DNA from: UBA10427 sp003500135
GTDB taxonomy: Bacteria; Bacteroidota; Bacteroidia; Cytophagales; Cyclobacteriaceae
Assembly (NCBI GenBank): GCA_963966275.1
Contig: CAWZYQ010000053.1
Span: 1 to 22,965, forward strand
Reading direction: 5' to 3'
DNA: 22,965 nt
Below the pieces are notes generated by a model. It ran no database searches, was not told the origin of the DNA, and worked only from the letters and a program-made list of their open reading frames with translations. A program made the position numbers and the translations under genes. This document shows, one piece after another, positions 13,796 to 21,695 of the stretch. Within the stretch, counting starts at the first letter, position 1, and each line of letters starts with the position of its first letter.

Positions 13796-14556
13796 GCATT
13801 TTATACAATCATACTTTAATTATTCAAGCCAGGTTGGGCTCAAGTCGTCTCCCAGGTAAAGTACTTATGGATTTTCATAATGGGAATTCAATACTAGATA
13901 TTTTAATAAAAAACGCTTTATCATTCTATGACAAAAAAAATATAGTTATAGCAACGAGCGTTTCTAAAGAAAATTCAGCTTTACTTTGTTTAAAAAGAAA
14001 ATACGATGTAGATATTTATTTTGGTTCGGAGAATGATGTTCTAGATAGGTTTGCAAATATTGCTATGACTAAAGATTCAGAAAAGATAGCACGTATTTGC
14101 GCTGATAATCCGTTTATTGATTTCAAACTAAATCTAGAATTACTAGAGAAGGAAGATGATGATTTTGACTACTTGAGCTATTCGATAAATAACACGCCGG
14201 CTATTTTAACTCACTATGGTTTTTTTTATGAATTCATCAGTAAAAAAGCCCTTCTTCATACCTATCGAGAAGCTAAAGAAGCTAAATATAGAGAACACGT
14301 TACCAATTACATTTATTCAAATAATGATCTTTTTAATATTTGTTTCATTCAGGCTCCAAAAGATATATTAGATATACATAATATTAGATTAACAATAGAT
14401 GATAAAATTGACTTTGAATTATTATCTAAAGTATACACTTATTTATTCAATGGAAGCTATAATATTGAGTATAACTATGTAATACATTTTTTAGAAAATA
14501 ATAAAAAACTTTTACATCAAATGAAAGCTCAAATTGAAAAATACAGTAAATCATGA
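13792..14556 (+). CDS. CMP-sugar synthetase, SpsF/NeuA-type cytidylyltransferase
   Basis: Likely activates a nonulosonic acid as its CMP derivative. The N terminus shows the nucleotide-binding signature IQARLGSSRLPGKVL (11-25), characteristic of SpsF and related acylneuraminate cytidylyltransferases, and ARICADNPFID (100-110) corresponds to the family's R-x-x-D-N-P region. Length 254 is normal. The start is TTG overlapping the wzz stop (TTGA); later ATG codons would cut into the signature, so TTG is preferred. Its stop overlaps the neuB-like start (ATGA), so the two are translationally coupled. SpsF-like proteins act on different sugars, but the adjacent synthase and phosphatase argue for a nonulosonate. 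Confidence 0.82.
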   Translation: MSILYNHTLIIQARLGSSRLPGKVLMDFHNGNSILDILIKNALSFYDKKNIVIATSVSKENSALLCLKRKYDVDIYFGSENDVLDRFANIAMTKDSEKIARICADNPFIDFKLNLELLEKEDDDFDYLSYSINNTPAILTHYGFFYEFISKKALLHTYREAKEAKYREHVTNYIYSNNDLFNICFIQAPKDILDIHNIRLTIDDKIDFELLSKVYTYLFNGSYNIEYNYVIHFLENNKKLLHQMKAQIEKYSKS

Positions 14557-15587
14557 CATATATTATCGGTGAAATAGGACAAAATCATAATGGATCTATT
14601 GACCTTGCAAAGGTAATAATTGATTTAATTTCTAGGCCAATTGAAGAGAAAGTATTTGGAATAGAATTGAAGGGAATGGATGCAGTAAAATTGACTAAAA
14701 GAGACTTAAAACAAGAACTATCTGCTTCTCAAATGAATCGTATTTATGATTCTCCTCATTCCTTTGGAAAGACATATGGGGAACACCGTGCTTTTTTGGA
14801 ACTTGATGATGAAGAGCATTTCGAAATTTATAAATACTCTAAAAATAAGGGTTTAGAATTTGTTGAGACTCTTTGTGCCATTGGTTGCTTATCCATATTC
14901 AAATATTTTACACCTGATAAATTAAAGGTTGCATCTCGTGATTTAACAAACATTCCATTACTCAATGCTTTAGCAGAAACAGAGGTGCCAATTATCCTCT
15001 CAACGGGCATGTCTGGACAAAAAGAATTAGATGAAGCCCTACAGGCAATTACTAAATATCATAATAATATTTCAATACTACATTGTGTATCCCAATATCC
15101 CACTGAACCTAAAAATGTTAATCTGAGAACAATAGATTTTCTTAAAAAAGAATATCCTAACTACACTATAGGTTATTCAGATCATACTATTGGTATATCC
15201 ACACCAGTAGCAGCTGTTGCAAAAGGAGCAGAGCTAATCGAAAAGCACATTACACTGGATAGAAGAATGAAAGGAACGGATCAAGCTGGTTCATTAGGCC
15301 CTGATGGGGTTCATAGAATGGTCAGGGATATTAGATTGCTTGATTTATCTCTTGGTGAAGAAAAAATGTTCGTAGTTGAAGAAACTAGAAGCTCTAAGCA
15401 CAAACTTGAAAGATCAATAGCTTCAAAATATAAATTAAATGCTGGTCATGTAGTTACACAAAATGATATTCACTTGTTATCTCCTGGGGATGGGTTTAAA
15501 TGGTCTGAGTTCAATAAAGTAGTAGGTAAAACCCTTAAAATGGATATTGAAAAAAATGAAATAATATACTCAGACTTCTTAGAATGA
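14553..15587 (+). CDS. NeuB/SpsE-family nonulosonate (sialic-acid-like) synthase
   Basis: Condenses phosphoenolpyruvate with a hexose-type sugar, probably phosphorylated, to make a nine-carbon acidic sugar. The 344-residue protein has a TIM-barrel domain (about 1-265) with GEIGQNHNG (6-14), DAVKLTKRD (43-51), YDSPHSFGKTYGEHRA (65-80), ASRDLTNIPLLNAL (127-140), LSTGMS (149-154), YSDHT (208-212) and EKHITLDRRMKGTDQ (230-244), then a SAF/antifreeze-like domain (about 285-344) with ERSIAS, whose Arg287 is the expected substrate-binding arginine. The canonical TPFD loop after strand 4 reads ETLCAIG here, a difference from Neu5Ac synthases. The HAD phosphatase 120 nt downstream suggests a 9-phosphate product. 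Confidence 0.9.
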   Translation: MTYIIGEIGQNHNGSIDLAKVIIDLISRPIEEKVFGIELKGMDAVKLTKRDLKQELSASQMNRIYDSPHSFGKTYGEHRAFLELDDEEHFEIYKYSKNKGLEFVETLCAIGCLSIFKYFTPDKLKVASRDLTNIPLLNALAETEVPIILSTGMSGQKELDEALQAITKYHNNISILHCVSQYPTEPKNVNLRTIDFLKKEYPNYTIGYSDHTIGISTPVAAVAKGAELIEKHITLDRRMKGTDQAGSLGPDGVHRMVRDIRLLDLSLGEEKMFVVEETRSSKHKLERSIASKYKLNAGHVVTQNDIHLLSPGDGFKWSEFNKVVGKTLKMDIEKNEIIYSDFLE

Positions 15588-15708
15588 CTCAAATAATCGT
15601 TGAAATTTTAAAATACCATAATAGGTGAAAAAAATCCGAACATAAGTTGAAATTAGATAACTTGAAAATTTTAACACTTCAACCACTATATTATTCGAAC
15701 ATAAAATC
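15588..15708 (+). other. AT-rich gap with short repeats between synthase and phosphatase
   Basis: In a locus where most genes touch or overlap, this 121-nt gap stands out. It contains CGAACATAA twice (15637-15645, 15696-15704) and TTGAA(A)ATTTTAA twice (near 15599 and 15662). TTGAA and TTCAA near 15662-15681 could pair as a small stem. No exact TAnnTTTG element and no plausible gene are seen. Confidence 0.35.
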
Positions 15709-16233
15709 ATGGAATTACCTAAACTTATTATAACAGATATCGATGGTGTATGGACAGATGGTGGAATGTACTATTCTGATGATGGAAAGGAATTGAAAAA
15801 ATTTAATACAAGTGATAGCGCAGGTGTTATTTTTTGTCAACTCCTAAACATAGAAATCGCTATAATTACTGGAGAGAACAATCAAGCAGTAATTAACAGA
15901 GCAAATAAACTTAACATAAAACATGTTTTTTTAGGTGTCAAAAATAAATTGTTTGTAGCTCAAGAATTATGTAAGGATCTAAATATTGGTTTTGAGCAAA
16001 CAGCCTATATTGGAGATGATATTAATGATATCAATTTACTGAAATCTGTTGGAATTAGCGGTGCACCCTCAAATGCTTCATCTTACATTAGAAAATTGGC
16101 TACCATTGAAACCTCAAGTAAAGGTGGAGATGGCGCTTTTAGGGAGTTCGTGGAAAATATATTAATTGAATTTGATTTACTAAATAAAGTTATTGAATTA
16201 TACACCAAAAAAACAAATGAGTTATCCAACTAA
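15709..16233 (+). CDS. KdsC-like C0-type HAD phosphatase, probable nonulosonate-9-phosphate phosphatase
   Basis: Likely removes the phosphate from the product of the upstream synthase. The 174-residue protein is a capless (C0) HAD enzyme: motif I is TDIDGVWTDGG (9-19, nucleophile D10, acid-base D12), motif II is ITGE (T54), motif III is K78 or K80, and motif IV is GDDINDI (102-108). KDO-8-phosphate phosphatase KdsC shares this fold. Three features agree, from memory, with the KDN-9-phosphate phosphatase of Bacteroides thetaiotaomicron (BT1713): E56 after the TG of motif II, R64 and K67, plus the GGDGAFREFVENIL tail. I therefore favour KDN-9-P or Neu5Ac-9-P over KDO-8-P. It starts at an ATG without a clear Shine-Dalgarno. 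Confidence 0.8.
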   Translation: MELPKLIITDIDGVWTDGGMYYSDDGKELKKFNTSDSAGVIFCQLLNIEIAIITGENNQAVINRANKLNIKHVFLGVKNKLFVAQELCKDLNIGFEQTAYIGDDINDINLLKSVGISGAPSNASSYIRKLATIETSSKGGDGAFREFVENILIEFDLLNKVIELYTKKTNELSN

Positions 16234-16243
16234 TAATTAGGTT

Positions 16244-17524
16244 TTGTTAAACAAAGTATTTAAGAACACTGGCGTATACGTCATTGCGGAAATTGCCAAT
16301 AAATCCCTGCCATTTTTTTTATTACCCATTATTACAAATTATATCCCACCTAAAGATTATGGTTTAATTGCGTTTCTAAATTCCTTCATAGCAATAACTT
16401 TTGTATTCACAAGACTTGGAGGTGATGGATTTATAACAGTTTCATTCTTAAGAAATAAGTCAATAAATATTTCTCGGCTGGTATTAAATGTGCAATCAAA
16501 TTCAGTAATTAGTTTTGTGCTGTTACTAATAATTTCATTTCTTTCATATTTAATTTATCCAGAAATTTTCATTATTTCTTTTTCTTGGATAGTTCTTGCT
16601 TTAATCTCTAATGTGCTTAATTCTTTCACTCAAGTTCAATTAGCATTATACCAAGCTAAAGAGGAGCCATTGAAATTTGGAATTACCCAATTCAGTATGG
16701 CTCTTACTAATTTTTTGATTAGTTTAATTCTTGTGGTTTTTGTCAAGATGGGTTGGCAAGGCAGAGCACTAGGTATTTTGCTTTCATATATTACTATCGG
16801 TATTTTAAATTCTTACACTATTTTGAAAAAAGGGCTTAACAATTTTAAAAGGGATAGTAATCAAATTAAAGATTCTTTACGATTCGGTCTACCATTAATA
16901 CCACATCATTTAAATGATTGGCTCAAGAAGGGTGCTGATATTATTATTCTAACTGGATTAATAAATTCGGCCTCGGCTGGTATATATAATTTATCTTTTC
17001 AACTCAGCATTATTATAAATTTGATTGCATATGCTTTTATTAGAGCTTATACACCCACAGTATACAATTTAATTAACAGAATATTAGCTGGTGAGAATCA
17101 TTTAAAATATAGATTAGTACAAAATAGCTATTTATTCATGGTTGGCATTTTTGTCATAGGAATAATAATAATATTGGTGTTACCGATTTTATTTGAGTTT
17201 TTTTTCAACGACTCTTATAATGATTCAATAAGATTTATTCCGATTTTAACTATGAGTTATGTTATTTCATCCTTTTACTTAGTGGTATCTGTATATTTTT
17301 TTTATTTCAAAAAAACAGGTCTATTGTCTAAACTCACTTTTTTTACGGGTTTGTTTCATGTGATTTTTAGTTATTTATTTATTAGCAAATATGGCACTTA
17401 TGGTGCTGCTTTGACTTCACTAATTTCACAAAGCCTAACCTTTGTAATTGTTTTCGTAATTTCCAATAAAATATTTCCTTTGCCATGGGTAAAATATTTA
17501 ACCGATCTAGTATACGAGAAATAG
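16244..17524 (+). CDS. wzx: Wzx-type oligosaccharide flippase
   Basis: Flips the lipid-linked glycan repeat unit across the inner membrane. The 426-residue protein is hydrophobic throughout, with an estimated 12 membrane helices, and opens with the polysaccharide-transporter pattern VYVIAEIANKSLPFFLLPIIT followed by the YGLIAFLNS region. An arginine-, lysine- and histidine-bearing segment (GLPLIPHHLNDWLKKGADIIIL, about 218-239) is typical of the second half of Wzx proteins. The start is TTG 10 nt after the phosphatase stop; no ATG lies nearby upstream of the first helix. Composition is very AT-rich (for example 13 G+C in the 60 bases at 17161-17220). Confidence 0.88.
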   Translation: MLNKVFKNTGVYVIAEIANKSLPFFLLPIITNYIPPKDYGLIAFLNSFIAITFVFTRLGGDGFITVSFLRNKSINISRLVLNVQSNSVISFVLLLIISFLSYLIYPEIFIISFSWIVLALISNVLNSFTQVQLALYQAKEEPLKFGITQFSMALTNFLISLILVVFVKMGWQGRALGILLSYITIGILNSYTILKKGLNNFKRDSNQIKDSLRFGLPLIPHHLNDWLKKGADIIILTGLINSASAGIYNLSFQLSIIINLIAYAFIRAYTPTVYNLINRILAGENHLKYRLVQNSYLFMVGIFVIGIIIILVLPILFEFFFNDSYNDSIRFIPILTMSYVISSFYLVVSVYFFYFKKTGLLSKLTFFTGLFHVIFSYLFISKYGTYGAALTSLISQSLTFVIVFVISNKIFPLPWVKYLTDLVYEK

Positions 17525-17544
17525 AAGATATTTTACATATATAT

Positions 17545-18759
17545 ATGTCGGATTATTTAAATACAATTCCAAAACATTTAAAAAATGGTTACAGTAGAAA
17601 TGGATTGATCAAGAAAATTTTTTTTATTGTACATTCCTTTTTATTCGATACTTATATATTTTTCTATAAGAAGAATAAGAACCTTTCTGATAAATGGGTG
17701 TTTTATCTTTCAATGAATAATTATGATTCAACAAGATTTTTAGAAAAAGAAATTAAGGATATTGAGTTCTATTTTCCAAAAACAAACTTCCACACATCGT
17801 CGCATGAAAAGTTTGGTAAATCAATTTATTATAAAAGAAAATATTTATATGACTTATTATTTCCTGTGTTTTTTATTTTTTATTTGATCCATTGTAACAC
17901 GAAGAAATTGGCTATAGAGAGATTTGATTCTATTTATCATTGCTTCGGAATATATTTTGAGTCAATTAGAATCTTGAAAAAGCAGAAACCTTCCGTAATC
18001 ATTTTTTCAAACGATCATCTGATTACTTCTCGTAGTTTAATTAAAGCAGCTAAAACGTTAAATATCAAAACAGTTTACATTCAGCACGCAAGTATAAGTA
18101 AATTTTTTCCCAAGTTGGATTTTGGTCTAGCTTTATTGGATGGCAAAAACACATATGATATTTATAAGAATATTGGCAAAATATATTCAAAGGTCGAATT
18201 TATCGGAATGCCCAAATTTGATGACTATTGTAATCTAATTAATTATTCAGATAAATTAACAGTTATTGGCATTGCTTATAATGAAGTCGATGACATAAAA
18301 ATTGTAGCAGAATTGATCCATGAATTAAAAAATCACTTTTTGGATAAAAAATTAATTGTAAGAAAGCACCCGAATGACACACGAATACTTAATACAGAAC
18401 AATTGGCTTCCATCTCAAACCCCAAAGAAGAATCATCTTTTGAATTTTTAAAAAAAATAGATTTACTAATTAGTTGTGAAAGCTCAATACACCTTGAGGC
18501 AACTTTATTAAATGTAGTCTCCGTATATTATAAACTTAATAATAACAATATCTATGATTACTATGGATATATTAAAAATGATTTAATTGAAGAGGTTGAA
18601 GATATTAAGGAACTAAATTTATTAATAAAAAAGCTTTCTTTCTCAAGGCCTAATGTGATAAATAGAGCCAAATATTATAATTGTACGATAAATACCCCAG
18701 ATTTTGGTAATAGCAAAAAATTAGCTGTAAGAAAAATATTGGAATATACTAAACAATAA
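17545..18759 (+). CDS. GT-B-like capsule glycosyltransferase, candidate nonulosonate transferase
   Basis: I do not recognise a close family. The frame is open from an ATG at 17485, inside the wzx 3' end, but the ATG at 17545, 20 nt after the wzx stop, is more economical, giving 404 residues. No signal peptide or convincing membrane anchor is seen, apart from a hydrophobic stretch (about 105-116). The second half resembles GT-B capsule enzymes: YIQHASISK (178-186), LDG (218-220 of the longer frame), IVRKHPND (271-278) and CESSIHLEA (311-319). An HP motif followed by a double Ser is shared by bacterial sialyltransferases of families GT38, GT52 and GT80 and by CDP-glycerol-type transferases. With a CMP-sugar pathway beside it, a nonulosonate transferase is plausible but unproven. 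Confidence 0.65.
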   Translation: MSDYLNTIPKHLKNGYSRNGLIKKIFFIVHSFLFDTYIFFYKKNKNLSDKWVFYLSMNNYDSTRFLEKEIKDIEFYFPKTNFHTSSHEKFGKSIYYKRKYLYDLLFPVFFIFYLIHCNTKKLAIERFDSIYHCFGIYFESIRILKKQKPSVIIFSNDHLITSRSLIKAAKTLNIKTVYIQHASISKFFPKLDFGLALLDGKNTYDIYKNIGKIYSKVEFIGMPKFDDYCNLINYSDKLTVIGIAYNEVDDIKIVAELIHELKNHFLDKKLIVRKHPNDTRILNTEQLASISNPKEESSFEFLKKIDLLISCESSIHLEATLLNVVSVYYKLNNNNIYDYYGYIKNDLIEEVEDIKELNLLIKKLSFSRPNVINRAKYYNCTINTPDFGNSKKLAVRKILEYTKQ

Positions 18760-18773
18760 TCCTAGCCATAAGC

Positions 18774-20036
18774 ATGAGCTATTCAGTTTCAATAAAGCAG
18801 ATAATTCTAACTTGTTTAGCATTATATATATTAACTGATGTGTTTAGTGGATTATTATTGTTTCTTCTCAATAATATTGGTATTGGATACATATTTTACT
18901 CAAGAGACATACTAATTCTATTTCCAATTTTATTTTATATTTTTAAAAGTTTCAAAGAAACAAGAATTAGTAAATTAGAAATATTTATAATCATTTTTTT
19001 AATCCTAATTGTAACATGGGGCTATATTAATACTTTTAATCTTTTTTTAATTCTTTATGGAATAAAAATATTCTGTTCCTTTTGGCTTGGCATAATTCTT
19101 ATTCATTATTTTAATCCAAAAGAAATTATAACCGATTCGAAAAAAATATTTCAATCAATTTTTTTCCTTACTTTAATCGGTTTAATAATAAATACTTATA
19201 TAATTTTTCCTTGGGATTCCATTGTTATAGAAGTAGGGGATATGGAAGTGGAAGGAGCACGATCATGGACTACTTTTGGTACAGAAACTAAAAGGTTAGG
19301 TGGTTTTACTAGGGGGTCAAATCTGGCAGCTACTTACCTCGCAATTACTTCCTTGTTTTTAATTGTTAGCTCAAAAAATATTTTCATAAAATATTTAATT
19401 TTTTCTTTATCAATAATTGGGATTTTCTTAACAACAATGAAAGGTGTCTTGCTTTCATATTTAATATCTTTTATACTATACATTTATCCTCTTTTTAGAA
19501 GAAAAATAAATAAATTCGCTCTTTATATTTTTTTAATCTCCATTTTTCTTCCTATTTGTTCAAGTTATCTTTTACCATATATATTTGAAGGGAATAGTAC
19601 ATTACAAATTTTACTTTATTCTTTTTTTGATCGAATGGTTCGAGTTTGGCCCGAATCAATTAATTTTATATTAGAAAAAGGAAATGTGATATTAGGTAGA
19701 GGCATTGGTGGAATTGGATTAGCTCAAATATATTTCGAAGCTGATAATTACTTACCTGCTGATAATTTATTTATTTATTTCTGGGGGAATTATGGCGTTC
19801 TTGGTTTAATTATATTCATATTATTTCTTTACAAATTATATAACATTAAAAACCAGAATGTTCCATATCAAATAAGTTTATTAACTATTCTATTTATAAG
19901 TAATGGGATTGTAGCTGCTGTGAGTTCTAATGCAATTTACAACATAATTATAGGATATTCATTTGGATACATTCTCTTATTAAATGATGGAAGTAACAGC
20001 GTATATAGTGACAAAAAACAGGCCTCAATTACTTGA
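18774..20036 (+). CDS. wzy: Wzy-like O-antigen/capsule polymerase
   Basis: Probably polymerises repeat units on the periplasmic side. The 420-residue protein has about ten membrane helices and one larger loop (about 142-180) containing RSWTTFGTETKRLGGFTRGS, which precedes a helix beginning NLAATYLA. Near the C terminus it has GRGIGGIGLAQ and the pattern DNLFIYFWGNYGVLGL, both typical of the O-antigen polymerase/ligase superfamily. Sequence divergence in this family prevents telling polymerase from ligase by eye, but one such gene beside wzx in a Wzx/Wzy locus is normally the polymerase. Its last 53 nt overlap the next glycosyltransferase gene in another frame. Confidence 0.8.
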   Translation: MSYSVSIKQIILTCLALYILTDVFSGLLLFLLNNIGIGYIFYSRDILILFPILFYIFKSFKETRISKLEIFIIIFLILIVTWGYINTFNLFLILYGIKIFCSFWLGIILIHYFNPKEIITDSKKIFQSIFFLTLIGLIINTYIIFPWDSIVIEVGDMEVEGARSWTTFGTETKRLGGFTRGSNLAATYLAITSLFLIVSSKNIFIKYLIFSLSIIGIFLTTMKGVLLSYLISFILYIYPLFRRKINKFALYIFLISIFLPICSSYLLPYIFEGNSTLQILLYSFFDRMVRVWPESINFILEKGNVILGRGIGGIGLAQIYFEADNYLPADNLFIYFWGNYGVLGLIIFILFLYKLYNIKNQNVPYQISLLTILFISNGIVAAVSSNAIYNIIIGYSFGYILLLNDGSNSVYSDKKQASIT

Positions 20037-20817
20037 ACGTTCAGTTTTGTCAGTAATAAAGCAAACATATCCCGTATCTGAATTAATTGTTATAGATGAT
20101 TGCTCAAGTGATGATACAAAAAATGTTGTAAGCGAATTAATAAATAAGTATCCAATAATAAATTATTACAGACTAAATGTACCATCTGGTGCCTGTGTCG
20201 CAAGAAATACTGCCATAAAATTTGCAAAATTTAAATATATTGCTGGACTAGATGATGATGATGAATGGAGTCCGTTCAGGATTGAATATTTTTTTAAATA
20301 TTATACCCCTCAGCATTCATTTATAACAAGTAGAAATAGAATAATCACAAAATCAAAATTTACTAAAACTACTTATAGTCCAAAAATAATTAGATTTAAA
20401 GACATGTTATCTACTAACTTTGCAGGTAATCAAATTTTTACTGAGACTTATAAATTAAGAGAAATAGGTGGGTTTGATGAAAATTTAAGTGCTGCTCAAG
20501 ATTATGATATGTACCTTAGGTTATGTGAAAAATTTGGACCTGGGAAATGTCTAAAAGCTTCTCTTCAAAAAGTATACCAGAACGCTGAAATAAATAGGAT
20601 AACGGACAAGGCTAAACTTGGTTACATCAATTTTTACTTTAAGCACATTGATAAATTTAACAAGAAAAATAAAATTGCTCAAATATTTAGGATTAAGCAA
20701 ATAACAAACTCAAAGATTAAACTTTCATATCTTTTTTATGCACCAAATATTTATGTATTGCTTAAAATGGTGAAGTATATTTTAAATAATGGCATGCGTA
20801 GAATTAATATAAAATAA
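19984..20817 (+). CDS. family 2 glycosyltransferase (GT-A fold)
   Basis: Transfers a sugar from a nucleotide-sugar to the growing lipid-linked unit at the cytoplasmic face. The 277-residue protein opens with the strand VTAYIVTKNRPQLLERSVLS, then IVIDDCSSDDT (36-45, nucleotide-binding Asp), the metal-binding LDDDDEW (89-95), and an AAQDYDMYLRLC segment that supplies the catalytic-base region. The start lies 53 nt inside wzy. Because the first beta strand begins at residue 4, a later start would destroy the fold, so the overlap is real. There is no membrane anchor. Donor and acceptor cannot be read from sequence. Confidence 0.88.
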   Translation: MMEVTAYIVTKNRPQLLERSVLSVIKQTYPVSELIVIDDCSSDDTKNVVSELINKYPIINYYRLNVPSGACVARNTAIKFAKFKYIAGLDDDDEWSPFRIEYFFKYYTPQHSFITSRNRIITKSKFTKTTYSPKIIRFKDMLSTNFAGNQIFTETYKLREIGGFDENLSAAQDYDMYLRLCEKFGPGKCLKASLQKVYQNAEINRITDKAKLGYINFYFKHIDKFNKKNKIAQIFRIKQITNSKIKLSYLFYAPNIYVLLKMVKYILNNGMRRINIK

Positions 20818-20903
20818 CAACATTAAAATGGCGCAAAATAAACAGATGTTATTCATTTTGCAGTTAAATTTATTGATAAGGCGCACTATTAAACAACTCA
20901 TAA
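20818..20903 (+). other. short gap with an imperfect inverted repeat
   Basis: GCAAAA (20833-20838) can pair with TTTTGC (20856-20861), and GGCGCA occurs twice (20830-20835, 20880-20885). No gene, exact promoter element or T-run terminator is seen in these 86 nt. Confidence 0.25.
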
Positions 20904-21695
20904 GTGAAATTATTAACGATTATTCCTCATTACAATAATACAAAAGGTCTTTATAAATCAATTAAATCAATACATGATTTTGACATATTAATAGTAGACG
21001 ATGGGAGCAATGAAAGAATAAATGAACAAAAAGTGAGAGGTTTGATTTCCAACCCTAATACTGATGTTTTTTTTATTTACCTCAAAAATAATTGCGGCAT
21101 AGAAATTGCATTAAACAAAGGTCTGGAGTTTGCATTAGAAAAATGCTACGATTTTATATCTCGGCTTGACTGCGGCGATGTAAATATAAATAACAGATTA
21201 AAAAAACAGATAAATACATTAATTAACAATGAAGACCTTTTTTTATTAGGGTCATGGTGTGATTTTGTAGATATAAATGGAAATTATCAATTCACTGTAA
21301 AGCCTCCAAAAGATTATTCTGTAATAAAGAAAAAAATGTTCCTGAATTCTATGTTCATTCACCCAACCGTTATGTTTAAGGCCTCCATAATAAAATCAAT
21401 TGGAATGTATCCTTTGAACTATAAAAGAGCAGAGGATTATGCCTATTTTTTCAAAATAATTTCCAAATTCAGAAGTGAAAATTATCCTGAAGTTTTGGTG
21501 CAAATTGAAAATAATGAATCGGGAATTTCAATAAAAAACAGGAAAGAGCAAATCAGGTCAAGACTGCTTGTCATCATTGATAATTTCAAATTTGGCTTAT
21601 ATCCGCTTTATGGACTTATTAGAAATTTGATCTTATATCTTCTGCCTTTTAAATTAACATTGCTTTTAAAATTACTAATTAAATCAAAAAAGTGA
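20904..21695 (+). CDS. family 2 glycosyltransferase with LDCGD metal motif
   Basis: A second GT-A glycosyltransferase of 263 residues. It shows LLTIIPHYNN at the start, ILIVDDGSN (28-36), GIEIALNKGLEFA (65-77), the metal-binding site as RLDCGD (87-92) where most relatives have DADD or DDDD, and RAEDYAYFFK (about 174-183) for the catalytic Asp region. A C-terminal hydrophobic, basic stretch (about 230-263, ending LLLKLLIKSKK) may sit on the membrane. The start is GTG, needed to keep the first beta strand. Its stop overlaps the next start (GTGA). The sugar donor is unknown. Confidence 0.86.
   Translation: MKLLTIIPHYNNTKGLYKSIKSIHDFDILIVDDGSNERINEQKVRGLISNPNTDVFFIYLKNNCGIEIALNKGLEFALEKCYDFISRLDCGDVNINNRLKKQINTLINNEDLFLLGSWCDFVDINGNYQFTVKPPKDYSVIKKKMFLNSMFIHPTVMFKASIIKSIGMYPLNYKRAEDYAYFFKIISKFRSENYPEVLVQIENNESGISIKNRKEQIRSRLLVIIDNFKFGLYPLYGLIRNLILYLLPFKLTLLLKLLIKSKK

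Noticed and set aside
15709..16233. KdsC, the KDO-8-phosphate phosphatase of lipopolysaccharide core synthesis
   Set aside because: The fold fits, but E56, R64, K67, the C-terminal tail and the adjacent NeuB-type synthase and CMP-sugar synthetase favour a nonulosonate-9-phosphate substrate. Kept as the alternative.
17485..17545. Start of the GT-B-like gene at the ATG inside wzx
   Set aside because: It would add 20 residues with no recognisable fold element and a 40-nt overlap. The ATG at 17545 falls just after the wzx stop. Not excluded, but less economical.
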